Shown: positions 26,532 through 34,564 of the stretch, piece after piece
How the letters are laid out: every line of letters begins with the position of its first letter
How positions within the stretch are numbered: position 1 is the stretch's first letter
Assembly: GCF_004328075.1 (NCBI RefSeq)
Contig: NZ_SJFN01000019.1
Coordinates: 49,806-113,805 of the forward strand
Length of the DNA: 64,000 nucleotides
Direction: 5' to 3'
DNA from: Siculibacillus lacustris
GTDB taxonomy: Bacteria > Pseudomonadota > Alphaproteobacteria > Rhizobiales > Ancalomicrobiaceae
Program-made: the position numbers and the translations under genes
The notes under the pieces: generated by a model
Seen by the model: only the letters and a program-made list of their open reading frames with translations
What the model was told of the DNA's origin: nothing
Database searches by the model: none

Positions 26532-26969
26532 TCACAGCTTCTCGCGCCAGATCTCGATGGCCTTGGCGATGCCTTCGATGATCGCCTGGGGACGCGGCGG
26601 ACAGCCCGGAATGTTGACGTCGACCGGCAGGTACTGGTCGATCGGCGCGCAGACCGCATAGCTCTCGCGGAAGATGCCGCCGGAGATCGGGCAGACGCCG
26701 ACCGCGACGGTGACCTTGGGTTCCGGGATCTCTTCCCACAGGCGCAGCACCGCGTCCTTGACGTGGGCGGTGAGCGGGCCGGTGATCAGCACGATGTCGG
26801 CGTGGCGCGGGCTGCCGCAGTATTGGCAGCCGAGACGCTCGACGTCGTAGCGCGGGATACAGGCGGTGGTGGCCAGTTCGACGTCGCAGCCGTTGCAGGA
26901 TCCACCGTTGATCCGGTAGAGCCAGGGCGACTTCGTCGCGACCTTCTTGAGGTCGGAGATGATGTTCAT
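26532..26969 (-). CDS. cooL: Hydrogenase small subunit (NuoB-like), CooL type
   Basis: A 145-residue small subunit carrying the proximal [4Fe-4S] cluster. The ligands are Cys25 and Cys28 (GGSCNGCDVE), Cys93 (GVCPISGG) and Cys123 (IPGCPPRP), as in EchC, CooL and NuoB. It docks onto CooH and hands electrons to the nickel site. It lies 10 bp after cooK and 13 bp before cooX in the leftward operon. Confidence 0.94.
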   Translation of the reverse strand: MNIISDLKKVATKSPWLYRINGGSCNGCDVELATTACIPRYDVERLGCQYCGSPRHADIVLITGPLTAHVKDAVLRLWEEIPEPKVTVAVGVCPISGGIFRESYAVCAPIDQYLPVDVNIPGCPPRPQAIIEGIAKAIEIWREKL

Positions 26970-26979
26970 GAGTGTCCCC

Positions 26980-27939
26980 TCAGACCACGACGACGACGGC
27001 GAGGCTCGCCGCGGCGAACAGCAACGGCCACTTCAGGAAGAAGGCGAAGGCCTGATCGATGCGCATGCGGCCGACCGAGACGCGGACCACGGTGACGCCG
27101 ACCAGCATCAGCACCAGCATTTCGACCAGCCACACCGCCAGACCGAGCACCCCGCTCGGGGCGAGCGGCATGAACAGGGCGATGCCGAGGCCGAGCACCA
27201 CCACCGCCTTGAGCGCCGACATGATCTTGAATAGGCCGAGGGCAGGACCGGAGTATTCGAGCAGCGGGCCTTCCAGGACCTCGGTCTCGGCCTCCGGGAT
27301 GTCGAAGGGCACGATGCCGAGGTTGGCCGGATAGAAGAACACGAAGGCGGCGACCGCCGGCCACATCACCGGGTCGAACAGGAAGGCGCCGTGGACCTGC
27401 TGATGACGGACGATCTCGGTGAGCGAGAAGGAGATGACGTGGCCTTCGCTCCAGCCGGTGCGCAGAGCCACCGCCGCGACGACCAGCACCAGCGGGCCTT
27501 CGTAGGCGAGCATCAGGGCCATCTCGCGGGAGAAGCCGATGGCACCATAGGGCGAGCCGGAGGCGGAGCCGGCGACCATCAGGACGATGCCGGGAACCAT
27601 CAGCAGATAGAGCAGGACCAGGAGATTGCCGAGCATCGGATCCGGCGAATAGACCCCGGAGATCGGCACCAGGGCGGCGGCGATCAGCATCGACACCACG
27701 CCGACCAGCGGCGCCCCGAGGAACACCGTTTCGCTCGCCGTGGTGCTCGGCACCATGGTGCGCTTGAAGCCGAGCTTCACCAGATCGAACAGCGGCTGCA
27801 TCAGGGGCGGGCCGACGCGGCCCTGGAGACGGGCGGCGACGCGACGGTCGGCACCCTTCAGCGCCAGACCGAACAGCAGGGCGAAGAGACCGCCGGGGAA
27901 CAGCAGCACGGCCGACAGGAGAGTCACTTGATTCGACAT
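26980..27939 (-). CDS. cooK: Hydrogenase membrane subunit (NuoH-like), CooK type
   Basis: A 319-residue integral membrane protein with about eight helices, related to NuoH/EchB/HycD. The conserved loop residues of the family are visible in ALKGADRRVAARLQGRVGPP (N-terminal loop that contacts the peripheral arm) and VPFDIPEAETEVLEGPLLEY, the acidic stretch at the ion-path entrance. It anchors the hydrogenase to the membrane and couples electron transfer to ion movement. It follows cooM by 16 bp. Confidence 0.94.
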   Translation of the reverse strand: MSNQVTLLSAVLLFPGGLFALLFGLALKGADRRVAARLQGRVGPPLMQPLFDLVKLGFKRTMVPSTTASETVFLGAPLVGVVSMLIAAALVPISGVYSPDPMLGNLLVLLYLLMVPGIVLMVAGSASGSPYGAIGFSREMALMLAYEGPLVLVVAAVALRTGWSEGHVISFSLTEIVRHQQVHGAFLFDPVMWPAVAAFVFFYPANLGIVPFDIPEAETEVLEGPLLEYSGPALGLFKIMSALKAVVVLGLGIALFMPLAPSGVLGLAVWLVEMLVLMLVGVTVVRVSVGRMRIDQAFAFFLKWPLLFAAASLAVVVVV

Positions 27940-27955
27940 GATCGTTTCCTCTCCC

Positions 27956-30900
27956 TCAGGCGGTCTTGCCGTCGCCGGCCGGCTTGCGCGTCAGCAGGCC
28001 GCGGATCGCGGCATTCGGCGATTCGAACAGATTGACCGCACCGACCCGGCTCGCCTCCGGCAGGAGGTCGCCGACGCCGCACTGATGGACCGCGGTGTGG
28101 ACGATGCCGGCGCGACGGCCGAGGCGCAGGTAGGGCAGCACCGCCGCACCGACCAGGATCACCAGCACCGACAGCAGGCCGGGATGCCAGCCGTCGAGGC
28201 CCGGCAACGGCCCGGTCAGGGTCGCGGCGATCGGCACCAGACCGAGTTCCGCTTCGATCGCGGCAATCGGCACCAGGAGCAGGCCCGGGACCACGCCGAT
28301 CACCACGCTCGCCACCGTGAGGATGCCCATCGGGATCAACATGGCGAGCGGGGCTTCGTGGGCGGCCAGCGCCTTGGCGGTGGGGGTGCCCATGAAGGCG
28401 GCATGGGCGAACTTCAAGACCGCGGCGAGGGTGAACAGGCTGGAGATCATCGCCGCGGCGCCGAGCGCCCAGTGACCGGACTGGAAGGCCGCCTCGAAGA
28501 TCATCCACTTCGAGGAGAATCCGGCCAGCGGCGGGACACCGGCGAGCGACAGGCCGGCGAGCAGGAACATGCCGAAGGTCCAGGGCATGCGCCGGCCGAG
28601 GCCGCCGAGTTCGTCGAGCATGTGGGCGTGGCTGGCGACCATCACCGCACCGGCGCAGAGGAACAGGGTGTCCTTGAGCAGCATGTGATTGACGAAGTGC
28701 ATCAGGCCGCCGGCGACGCCGAGTGGGGTGCCGAGCGACACCGCCATCAGCACGTAGCCGAGCTGGCAGACGGTGGAATAGATCAAGAGCAGCTTGATGC
28801 CGTTCTGCACCACCGCCATCGCGCCGGCGTAGAGGATGGTGACGCCGGCGATCGCCGCGATCACGTCCATCAGCAGCGGCTGGCCGCCGATCGTGCCGCC
28901 GATCCGCGAGATGAGCGCCGCCCCACCGAACAGGGTGAAGAGCTTGAGCACCCCCCACGGGCCGCTCTTCAGGAGCACGGCGGAGATGTAGCCGGAGACC
29001 GGGGTCGGGGCCAGCGCCGGGTGCATCTGCCAGTCGATGCGGACGGGCAACATCGCCGCCTTCATGACGAGACCGAGGAACACCAGGACGATCGCCGGGG
29101 CGAAGGCCAGGGTCGGCAAGGTGGTCAGGGCATGTCCGATGCCGGCGAGGTCGAAGGTGCCGGCCGCGGCCACCACCATGGCGAGGCCGAGGAACATGAA
29201 GGAGGCGCCGACGGTGTTGAACAGGAAGTACTTGAAGCCTTCCCGCCGCGCGTCGTCGGTCTCTTCGTGGACGATCGCCGCCCACAGCGCCCAGCTCGAC
29301 ATCAGTTCCCAGAAGGCGAAGAAGGAGAACACGTCCTTCGCCGCGGTCATGCCGATCAGACCGGCGATCATGATGCCGAAGGCGGCGTAGAAGCGGCCCT
29401 GGGCGTGGGAATGGGCGAGATAGGCGGTGGCGTGCGTCATATTGAGGACGCCGACGCCGGCGATCAACAGGGCGAAGCACCCCGACAGCAGGTCGAAGCG
29501 ACCCCATTCGAGGACGATCGCCGCGAAGGCGACGGCCAGCACCGCGACCGCCAGACGTCCGGCCCACACCACCGAGGAGCGGCCGACCAGCCACACCGCG
29601 ATCGCGCCGACCATGGCGACGGTCGCGCCGAGCGGCCAGGTGACGACGAGGCTCGGCAGCACCACCGGCGCGAGACCGGCGCGGGCCGAGACGAGATCGC
29701 CGACGCGGGCCACCAGGTCGAGCTGGAAGCTCGGCACGAGGCCGCCGAAGACGATCGCCGCGGCGAGAATGCCGATTGCGGCGAGCATCGAGGCGGGCGC
29801 CTCGTGGACGTCGAGTTCGCCCTCGTAGGGCTTGAAGAACAGCGTGCCGACGACGCGCATGTAGTAGACGACGCCGATGACGCCGCCGATCAGCAGGACC
29901 GCGGCGATCTCCCAGCGACCGGCCGCCGCGGCGGCATAGATCATCAGGAACTTCGAGACGAAGCCGGAGAACGGCGGCAGGCCCATGATCGCCACGCTGG
30001 CGAGCGCGTAGCAGCCGGCGGTGAAGGGCATGACCCGGCCGAGACCGGCGAGATCGGCGATCTTCTTGTGGCCGGAGCGCAGGATGAAGGCACCCGCGGC
30101 ATAGAAGAGCAGGGTCTTCATCACCGCATGGTTGGTGGTGTGGAGCAGCGCCGCATCGGTGGCGAGCGCCGTGCCGATGCCGAGGATGGCGGCGATCTCG
30201 CCGACCTGGGCGAGGGTCGAATAGGCGAGCATGCGCTTCAGTTCGCCTTCGAACAGGGCGCGGATCTCGCCGTAGAGCAGGGTCACGCAGCCGAGCACCA
30301 CCAGCACGGTGTCGAGACCGATGCCGAGGGCGGAGAAGCGGGCGAGCGCCCCGACGCCGATCACCAGATAGAGCACCTTGACCATGCCGAAGATGCCGGC
30401 CTTGGTCAGCAGACCCGAGAGCGGGCCGGAGATCGACGACGGCGCCACCGGATGGGCGATCGGCAGCCAGGCGTGGCCCGGCACCAGACCGGTCTTGACC
30501 GCGAAGCCGACGAAGAAGCAGCCGGCGATGGCGAGGCCGACCAGCGGCGGGATGGTGTCGACTTGGGCGGCGAGTGCCGAGAATTCGAACGAGCCGATCT
30601 GGGCATGCACCAGCAGGATGCCGAGGTGCATGACATAGGCGCCGCCGGCGCACATCAGGAAGTAGATCAGGCCGGCACGCAGCGCCTTGGGGGTCTGTTC
30701 ATGGACGATCAGGAAGTAGGACGTCCAGGTCATCAGTTCCCAGAAGACGTAGAAATTGCCGAACTCGTGGGTGGTGACCACGCCGATCAGCGAGCCGGTC
30801 ATCAGGAAGGCGAAGAAATAGTAGCGGTTCGACCACTCGGTCCGCGCCATGTAGTCGATCGAATAGACGATCATGACGCAGGAGATGGCGGCGAACAGCA

Positions 30901-31750
30901 GCGCGAACAGGCGGGTGGTCGGATCGAGCGAGGGATCGAACACCACCATCGCGACGGTGACCACCGCCAGCAGCACCGCCACCGCGTCGCGGGCCTTGAT
31001 CGACAGGAGCCCGACGCCCCACACGACGAAGCCGCCGACATAGGGCACCAGGACCAGCGCCGACCACGGGCTCTCGAACTCGGGAACGCGGGCGGGATCG
31101 AGGACGCCGACCAGATGTTCGGCGAGATGTTGGATCGGCAGCGGCCAGATGCTGATCAGCACGGTGATCGCCGCGAGCCCGCCGGCGATCGGCATGGCGA
31201 ACTTCGGGCCCGGCGCCAGTTCGATGCGGCGGGTCGGGTGCTCCAGGCAGACGCGCTGGATGACCAGGATGTAGTAGACCGCGGCGACGATGGTTGCGAT
31301 CGTGCCGACCACCGCCATGGCCCAATGGCCCTGCTCGATCGCGGCATAGAGGATCAGGAACTTCGAGAAGGAGCCCTTGAACGGCGACAGGCCCATCACC
31401 GAGAACATGCCGAAGCCGAACAGCGTCGCGGCGATCGGCATGCGCCGGCCGGAGCCGGCGAGATCGGCGAGATTGGACGACCCGGTCCGGCGGATCAGCC
31501 ACCAGCCGGCGGCGATCACCAGACCGCGCATCACGCCCTGATAGATCAGGTGCATGACGGCGCCGGTGTCACCGGCCGCGCCACCGAGGCCGAAGCCCAT
31601 GAGCACGTAGCCGAGCTCGGCGATCGTCGAGGCGACGATCACCCGCGGCAGACGCGGCAGGCACAGGAGGGCGGCGATTTCGCCGAACAACAGGAAGATG
31701 GCTCCGGTCCAGGCGAGCGCCATGGGCTCGGTCGTCGCGATCGAAAGCAT
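27956..31750 (-). CDS. cooM: Giant fused antiporter-like membrane subunit of the hydrogenase, CooM type
   Basis: A 1264-residue polytopic membrane protein, close to the size I recall for R. rubrum CooM. It contains two and a half NuoL/M/N-type antiporter modules: a C-terminal half-module in residues 1-200, a full module from about 250 to 660 (IDYMARTEWSNRYYFFAFLM through LPPFSGFVSKFLMIY), and another from about 760 to 1170 (FFAFWELMSSWALWAAIVHEETD through AGFSSKWMIFEAAF). Conserved Lys and Glu residues of the ion channels are visible in both full modules. It should pump ions when the hydrogenase evolves H2. It is first in the operon and follows a CooA-type palindrome. Confidence 0.93.
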   Translation of the reverse strand: MLSIATTEPMALAWTGAIFLLFGEIAALLCLPRLPRVIVASTIAELGYVLMGFGLGGAAGDTGAVMHLIYQGVMRGLVIAAGWWLIRRTGSSNLADLAGSGRRMPIAATLFGFGMFSVMGLSPFKGSFSKFLILYAAIEQGHWAMAVVGTIATIVAAVYYILVIQRVCLEHPTRRIELAPGPKFAMPIAGGLAAITVLISIWPLPIQHLAEHLVGVLDPARVPEFESPWSALVLVPYVGGFVVWGVGLLSIKARDAVAVLLAVVTVAMVVFDPSLDPTTRLFALLFAAISCVMIVYSIDYMARTEWSNRYYFFAFLMTGSLIGVVTTHEFGNFYVFWELMTWTSYFLIVHEQTPKALRAGLIYFLMCAGGAYVMHLGILLVHAQIGSFEFSALAAQVDTIPPLVGLAIAGCFFVGFAVKTGLVPGHAWLPIAHPVAPSSISGPLSGLLTKAGIFGMVKVLYLVIGVGALARFSALGIGLDTVLVVLGCVTLLYGEIRALFEGELKRMLAYSTLAQVGEIAAILGIGTALATDAALLHTTNHAVMKTLLFYAAGAFILRSGHKKIADLAGLGRVMPFTAGCYALASVAIMGLPPFSGFVSKFLMIYAAAAAGRWEIAAVLLIGGVIGVVYYMRVVGTLFFKPYEGELDVHEAPASMLAAIGILAAAIVFGGLVPSFQLDLVARVGDLVSARAGLAPVVLPSLVVTWPLGATVAMVGAIAVWLVGRSSVVWAGRLAVAVLAVAFAAIVLEWGRFDLLSGCFALLIAGVGVLNMTHATAYLAHSHAQGRFYAAFGIMIAGLIGMTAAKDVFSFFAFWELMSSWALWAAIVHEETDDARREGFKYFLFNTVGASFMFLGLAMVVAAAGTFDLAGIGHALTTLPTLAFAPAIVLVFLGLVMKAAMLPVRIDWQMHPALAPTPVSGYISAVLLKSGPWGVLKLFTLFGGAALISRIGGTIGGQPLLMDVIAAIAGVTILYAGAMAVVQNGIKLLLIYSTVCQLGYVLMAVSLGTPLGVAGGLMHFVNHMLLKDTLFLCAGAVMVASHAHMLDELGGLGRRMPWTFGMFLLAGLSLAGVPPLAGFSSKWMIFEAAFQSGHWALGAAAMISSLFTLAAVLKFAHAAFMGTPTAKALAAHEAPLAMLIPMGILTVASVVIGVVPGLLLVPIAAIEAELGLVPIAATLTGPLPGLDGWHPGLLSVLVILVGAAVLPYLRLGRRAGIVHTAVHQCGVGDLLPEASRVGAVNLFESPNAAIRGLLTRKPAGDGKTA

Positions 31751-31820
31751 GGAGGGGGTCCTTCAGCCGACACGCACGTCGATTTCGGGCCGGAACCTAG
31801 TCGACGAAAGTTGATGATGA

Positions 31821-31836
31821 TGTCGGCTAGCCGACA
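31821..31836. promoter_or_regulatory. CooA-type operator upstream of cooM
   Basis: TGTCGGCTAGCCGACA is a perfect 16-bp palindrome fitting the CooA binding pattern TGTC(A/G)-N6-CGACA as I know it from R. rubrum. It lies 71 bp upstream of the cooM start. A TAGGTT box on the minus strand (31799-31794) would place the dyad centre near -41.5, the class II activation position of CRP-family proteins. A single half-site TGTCGGCT recurs in the minus strand nearer cooM. The 289-bp gap to hypA holds no other gene. Confidence 0.7.
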
Positions 31837-32039
31837 GATACGCATTCTACCGGTGCACTTTTCGGCTACGGTGCGTAGTCTACCGGGGTGACGCGGCGGC
31901 CCGTGTAGCGAATTCACCGGATCCGACGAAGCAAGCGCGACGAATCGACTTGCGATCGATATTCAATTGCATGAAAACAGCCACCCGAACGATGCGCCGA
32001 CGGTCCGTCGGGGCGGGTCCGGGGCACGGAGCGAGACGG

Positions 32040-32417
32040 ATGCACGAAACCGCGGTGGTGGCCGGCCTGATGCGGATCCTGACCGAGCGGGCGGCGGCGG
32101 CCGAGATCGAACGGATCGTCTCGGTGCGGCTGAAGATCGGACGCCTGCGCGGGCTCGATTCGCGCCAGATCCGCGGCGCCTTCGAGCTCTTCGCCGAAGG
32201 CACGCCGGCGGAGGGCGCGCGTCTCGACATCGACGAGGTGGCGATCGAGGCGGTCTGTCTGACCTGCGGGACGGTCTACACGGTGCCGGGCTGGCGATTC
32301 GAGTGCCCGAGTTGCGGCGGCAACGACGCCGACACCCGCACGGGCCGCGAGTTGCACGTCGAGAGCTTCGAGGGCACCCGCCGCGCCGCAGCCGTGGACG
32401 AATCGCCGGAGGGGTGA
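32040..32417 (+). CDS. hypA: Hydrogenase nickel-incorporation protein HypA
   Basis: A 125-residue HypA. The nickel-binding N-terminus MHE with His2 is intact and the zinc site is C73-x2-C76 (CLTCG) with C89-x2-C92 (CPSCGG). Together with HypB it delivers nickel to the large subunit. The ATG at 32040 is preceded by GGAGCGAG; a longer frame would bury the essential MHE. It is divergent from cooM and converges on hypB, ending 11 bp from it, so hypA and hypB are in separate transcripts although their products work as a pair. Confidence 0.93.
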   Translation: MHETAVVAGLMRILTERAAAAEIERIVSVRLKIGRLRGLDSRQIRGAFELFAEGTPAEGARLDIDEVAIEAVCLTCGTVYTVPGWRFECPSCGGNDADTRTGRELHVESFEGTRRAAAVDESPEG

Positions 32418-32428
32418 GGCCCGTCCCC

Positions 32429-33187
32429 TCAGGGGTGGGGCGCATCCGCGTGGGCCGGCGCGCCGGAGGCGAGCGCCCGGCGGGCACGGGCCTCGCCGAC
32501 CAGCCAGTCGATCCAGGCGTCGAGCCCGACGCCCTTCTTCGACGAGACCTCGAGGATCGGCCCGGAGCCGCGGACGCGGGCGATCGAGCGGCGGGCGCGG
32601 CCGACGTCGAATTCCTCGATGTGGGGCAGGAGGTCGGTCTTGGTCAGCAGAACCAGATCGGCGCCGCGGAAGATCACCGGATATTTGTCGGGCTTGTCGT
32701 CGCCCTCGGTCACCGAGAGCAACACCACGTCGCGGTGCTGGCCGACGTCGAAATCGGCCGGACAGACGAGATTGCCGACGTTCTCGACGAACAGGATGTC
32801 GATCTCGTCGAGCGCCAGACCGTGCAGCGCGTCGTGGACCATGGTCGCGTCGAGGTGGCAGGTGACGCCGGTGGTGATCTGCACCGCGGCGACGCCGTGG
32901 CGGCGGATGCGGTCGGCGTCGTTCTCGGTCTCGAGGTCGCCCTCGATCACCGCCACCCGCAGGCCCGGCGGCAGCGCCTCGATGGTCGCCTCGAGCAGGC
33001 TGGTCTTGCCGGAGCCGGGCGAGGACATCAGGTTGACGGCGAAGACGCCGTGTTCGTCGAGATGGGCGCGGACATGGGCGGCCAGCCGATCGTTCTCGCC
33101 GAGCAGGTTCTCGTAGAGGGCGACCGTGCCGGCGGCCTCGGCCGCGGCGGAGGAACGCGGCGTGCCGCAGCCGCAGGACGTGCACAT
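32429..33187 (-). CDS. hypB: Hydrogenase nickel-incorporation GTPase HypB
   Basis: A 252-residue SIMIBI-class GTPase. The N-terminal high-affinity nickel motif is CTSCGCG, the P-loop is SSPGSGKT (55-62), followed by VIEGDLETENDADRI, the metal-site region TTGVTCHLDATMV, FVENVGNLVCPADFD and the base-specificity motif LTKTDLLPH. No His-rich stretch is present, so it is a delivery GTPase without nickel storage. It follows the CooA-family regulator by 46 bp in the same direction. Other hyp genes (hypC, D, E, F) are not in this window. Confidence 0.95.
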   Translation of the reverse strand: MCTSCGCGTPRSSAAAEAAGTVALYENLLGENDRLAAHVRAHLDEHGVFAVNLMSSPGSGKTSLLEATIEALPPGLRVAVIEGDLETENDADRIRRHGVAAVQITTGVTCHLDATMVHDALHGLALDEIDILFVENVGNLVCPADFDVGQHRDVVLLSVTEGDDKPDKYPVIFRGADLVLLTKTDLLPHIEEFDVGRARRSIARVRGSGPILEVSSKKGVGLDAWIDWLVGEARARRALASGAPAHADAPHP

Positions 33188-33233
33188 CGGACGGAACTCC
33201 TCGTGATCTGGCGGCGTCGGGCGCCCGGTGGCG

Positions 33234-33899
33234 TCAGCGGACCGACACCAGTTCCTGTTTCAGCCGGCCGAGATCGGAGATCACCATCGATCCGGCGCCG
33301 AAGCGGTGAACGATGCCGCATCGCACGAGTTCCGCCAAGATGGTCGACACCGATTGGCGGGTGGCGCCGATCTGCATCGCGAAATCTTCGGCGTTGGGCA
33401 TGGTGTCGATGACGATGCCGTGTTCGCCGCGGCGTCCGTCGCGATCGGCGGTGTCGCAGAGCGCGCGGATCAGGCGATGTTTGACGCCGTGGAAGGCCAT
33501 GTCCTCGATGATTCGGATCGACTTCTGCAGCACCCGGTCGAGCAGCGGCACGGCGGCCAGCGCCAGTTCCGGGTCGAGCAGGGCCAGTTGCCGAAAGGCC
33601 GGCATGGCGAGGAGCACGATCTCGGCGTCCTTCTTGATCTCGAGCATCGAGCCGGTGTTCAGGCTGATGGCGTCGCCGGCCTCCAGCATGAACAGCGTCA
33701 TCTCCTTGCCCTCGAAGGACACGAAACAGCGCACCCGGCCGCTGCGCACGAACAACAGGCCGGAACCGCCGTCGAGATCCTCGTCGGAGCCGTAGATCAG
33801 GTGGCCCGCGGGCAGACTGCGGGTGGTGAGGTGACGGGTCGCGCCCTGCTTCAGGAGCCGGTCGACGATCTGGCCGAGATGGGGTTCCGACTTCATCAT
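33234..33899 (-). CDS. CooA-family CRP/FNR regulator lacking the heme ligands
   Basis: A 221-residue CRP/FNR-family protein. The cNMP-like domain (about 25-115) leads into the dimer helix with IIEDMAFHGVKHRL, matching the CooA signature IEDLMFHDIKQRI. The recognition helix is TRQSVSTILAEL (about 180-191), close to SRQTTSTALNSL of CooA. At the CooA heme site, where R. rubrum CooA has DMFCMHSG (Cys75, His77), this protein has DAISLNTG (Ser79, Asn81), so classical CO-sensing heme binding is unlikely. It should bind the palindrome at 31821-31836. A second ATG at 33896 is equally possible. It heads an operon with hypB and is divergent from nifJ. Confidence 0.85.
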   Translation of the reverse strand: MMKSEPHLGQIVDRLLKQGATRHLTTRSLPAGHLIYGSDEDLDGGSGLLFVRSGRVRCFVSFEGKEMTLFMLEAGDAISLNTGSMLEIKKDAEIVLLAMPAFRQLALLDPELALAAVPLLDRVLQKSIRIIEDMAFHGVKHRLIRALCDTADRDGRRGEHGIVIDTMPNAEDFAMQIGATRQSVSTILAELVRCGIVHRFGAGSMVISDLGRLKQELVSVR

Positions 33900-34377
33900 C
33901 TGCCTCGGTGACGTTGCCTCGAGGGGACCGCGCGGCGAGAGCCGGGGGTCGCGATCCCGTTCGTTCCGGGAACCATCATAGGGCGATGGCGCCGTCGCGG
34001 AACAATAAATAACCGCGCGACAGGTTTGCGGACATGATGACGCTGGAAGCGATGGGCGATGCAAATTGCGACAGTCCAGACGAGGTCGTGAAGATCGGCG
34101 TCAAGAGGCTCGCTCCTCATGTGTTCTCGCGTCTCGACCCTGGTCGCTACGCTGGCCGCGAGACGGCCGCCATCGGCAACACTCGCGCTCATCGTCGCCG
34201 ACACTCGGCCTCGTCGATCGGTGCCGACCGGCGATCTCGAACCGCCGCGGTGCCCACCGACCGTCCGGGCCGATCGGCGCACCGAGCTCGGCGCAGTCTG
34301 ACATTCCGCGGTGCGAGCTTCCCATAACCACATCAGTGTTGGCACGCAACGTCCGTCAGTACACGTATCCTTCCTAT

Positions 34378-34393
34378 TGGCATTCTTGTCGCA
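34378..34393 (+). promoter_or_regulatory. Predicted sigma-54 promoter of the nifJ-like gene
   Basis: TGGCATTCTTGTCGCA has the -24 GG and -12 GC elements exactly 10 bases apart and matches the TGGCAC-N5-TTGCA pattern at most positions (TGGCA intact, TCGCA for TTGCA). It lies 172 bp upstream of the start codon at 34565. I found no clear NifA site (TGT-N10-ACA) upstream. The remainder of 33900-34564 contains no supportable gene. Confidence 0.5.
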
Positions 34394-34564
34394 TTGCCGC
34401 ATCACCCGTCGAGATGGTAGATTGGTTTGCCAAGTAGACTGGGATCTCAGGGGCGCGAGACCTCATCTATACGGACACGACGACCGATCGGTTTCCCGGT
34501 TACCGCTTGCAGTGCAGCATGAATTCCTGAGCACTGACTGGCGAACGGCTCATAGGTGCGGCAG

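Noticed and set aside
34036..34329. Open frame of about 97 codons in the gap between the CRP regulator and nifJ.
   Set aside because: Composition is Arg/Ala/Ser-rich as in random GC-rich frames, no ribosome site, no recognisable motif, and other frames in the same stretch are equally open.
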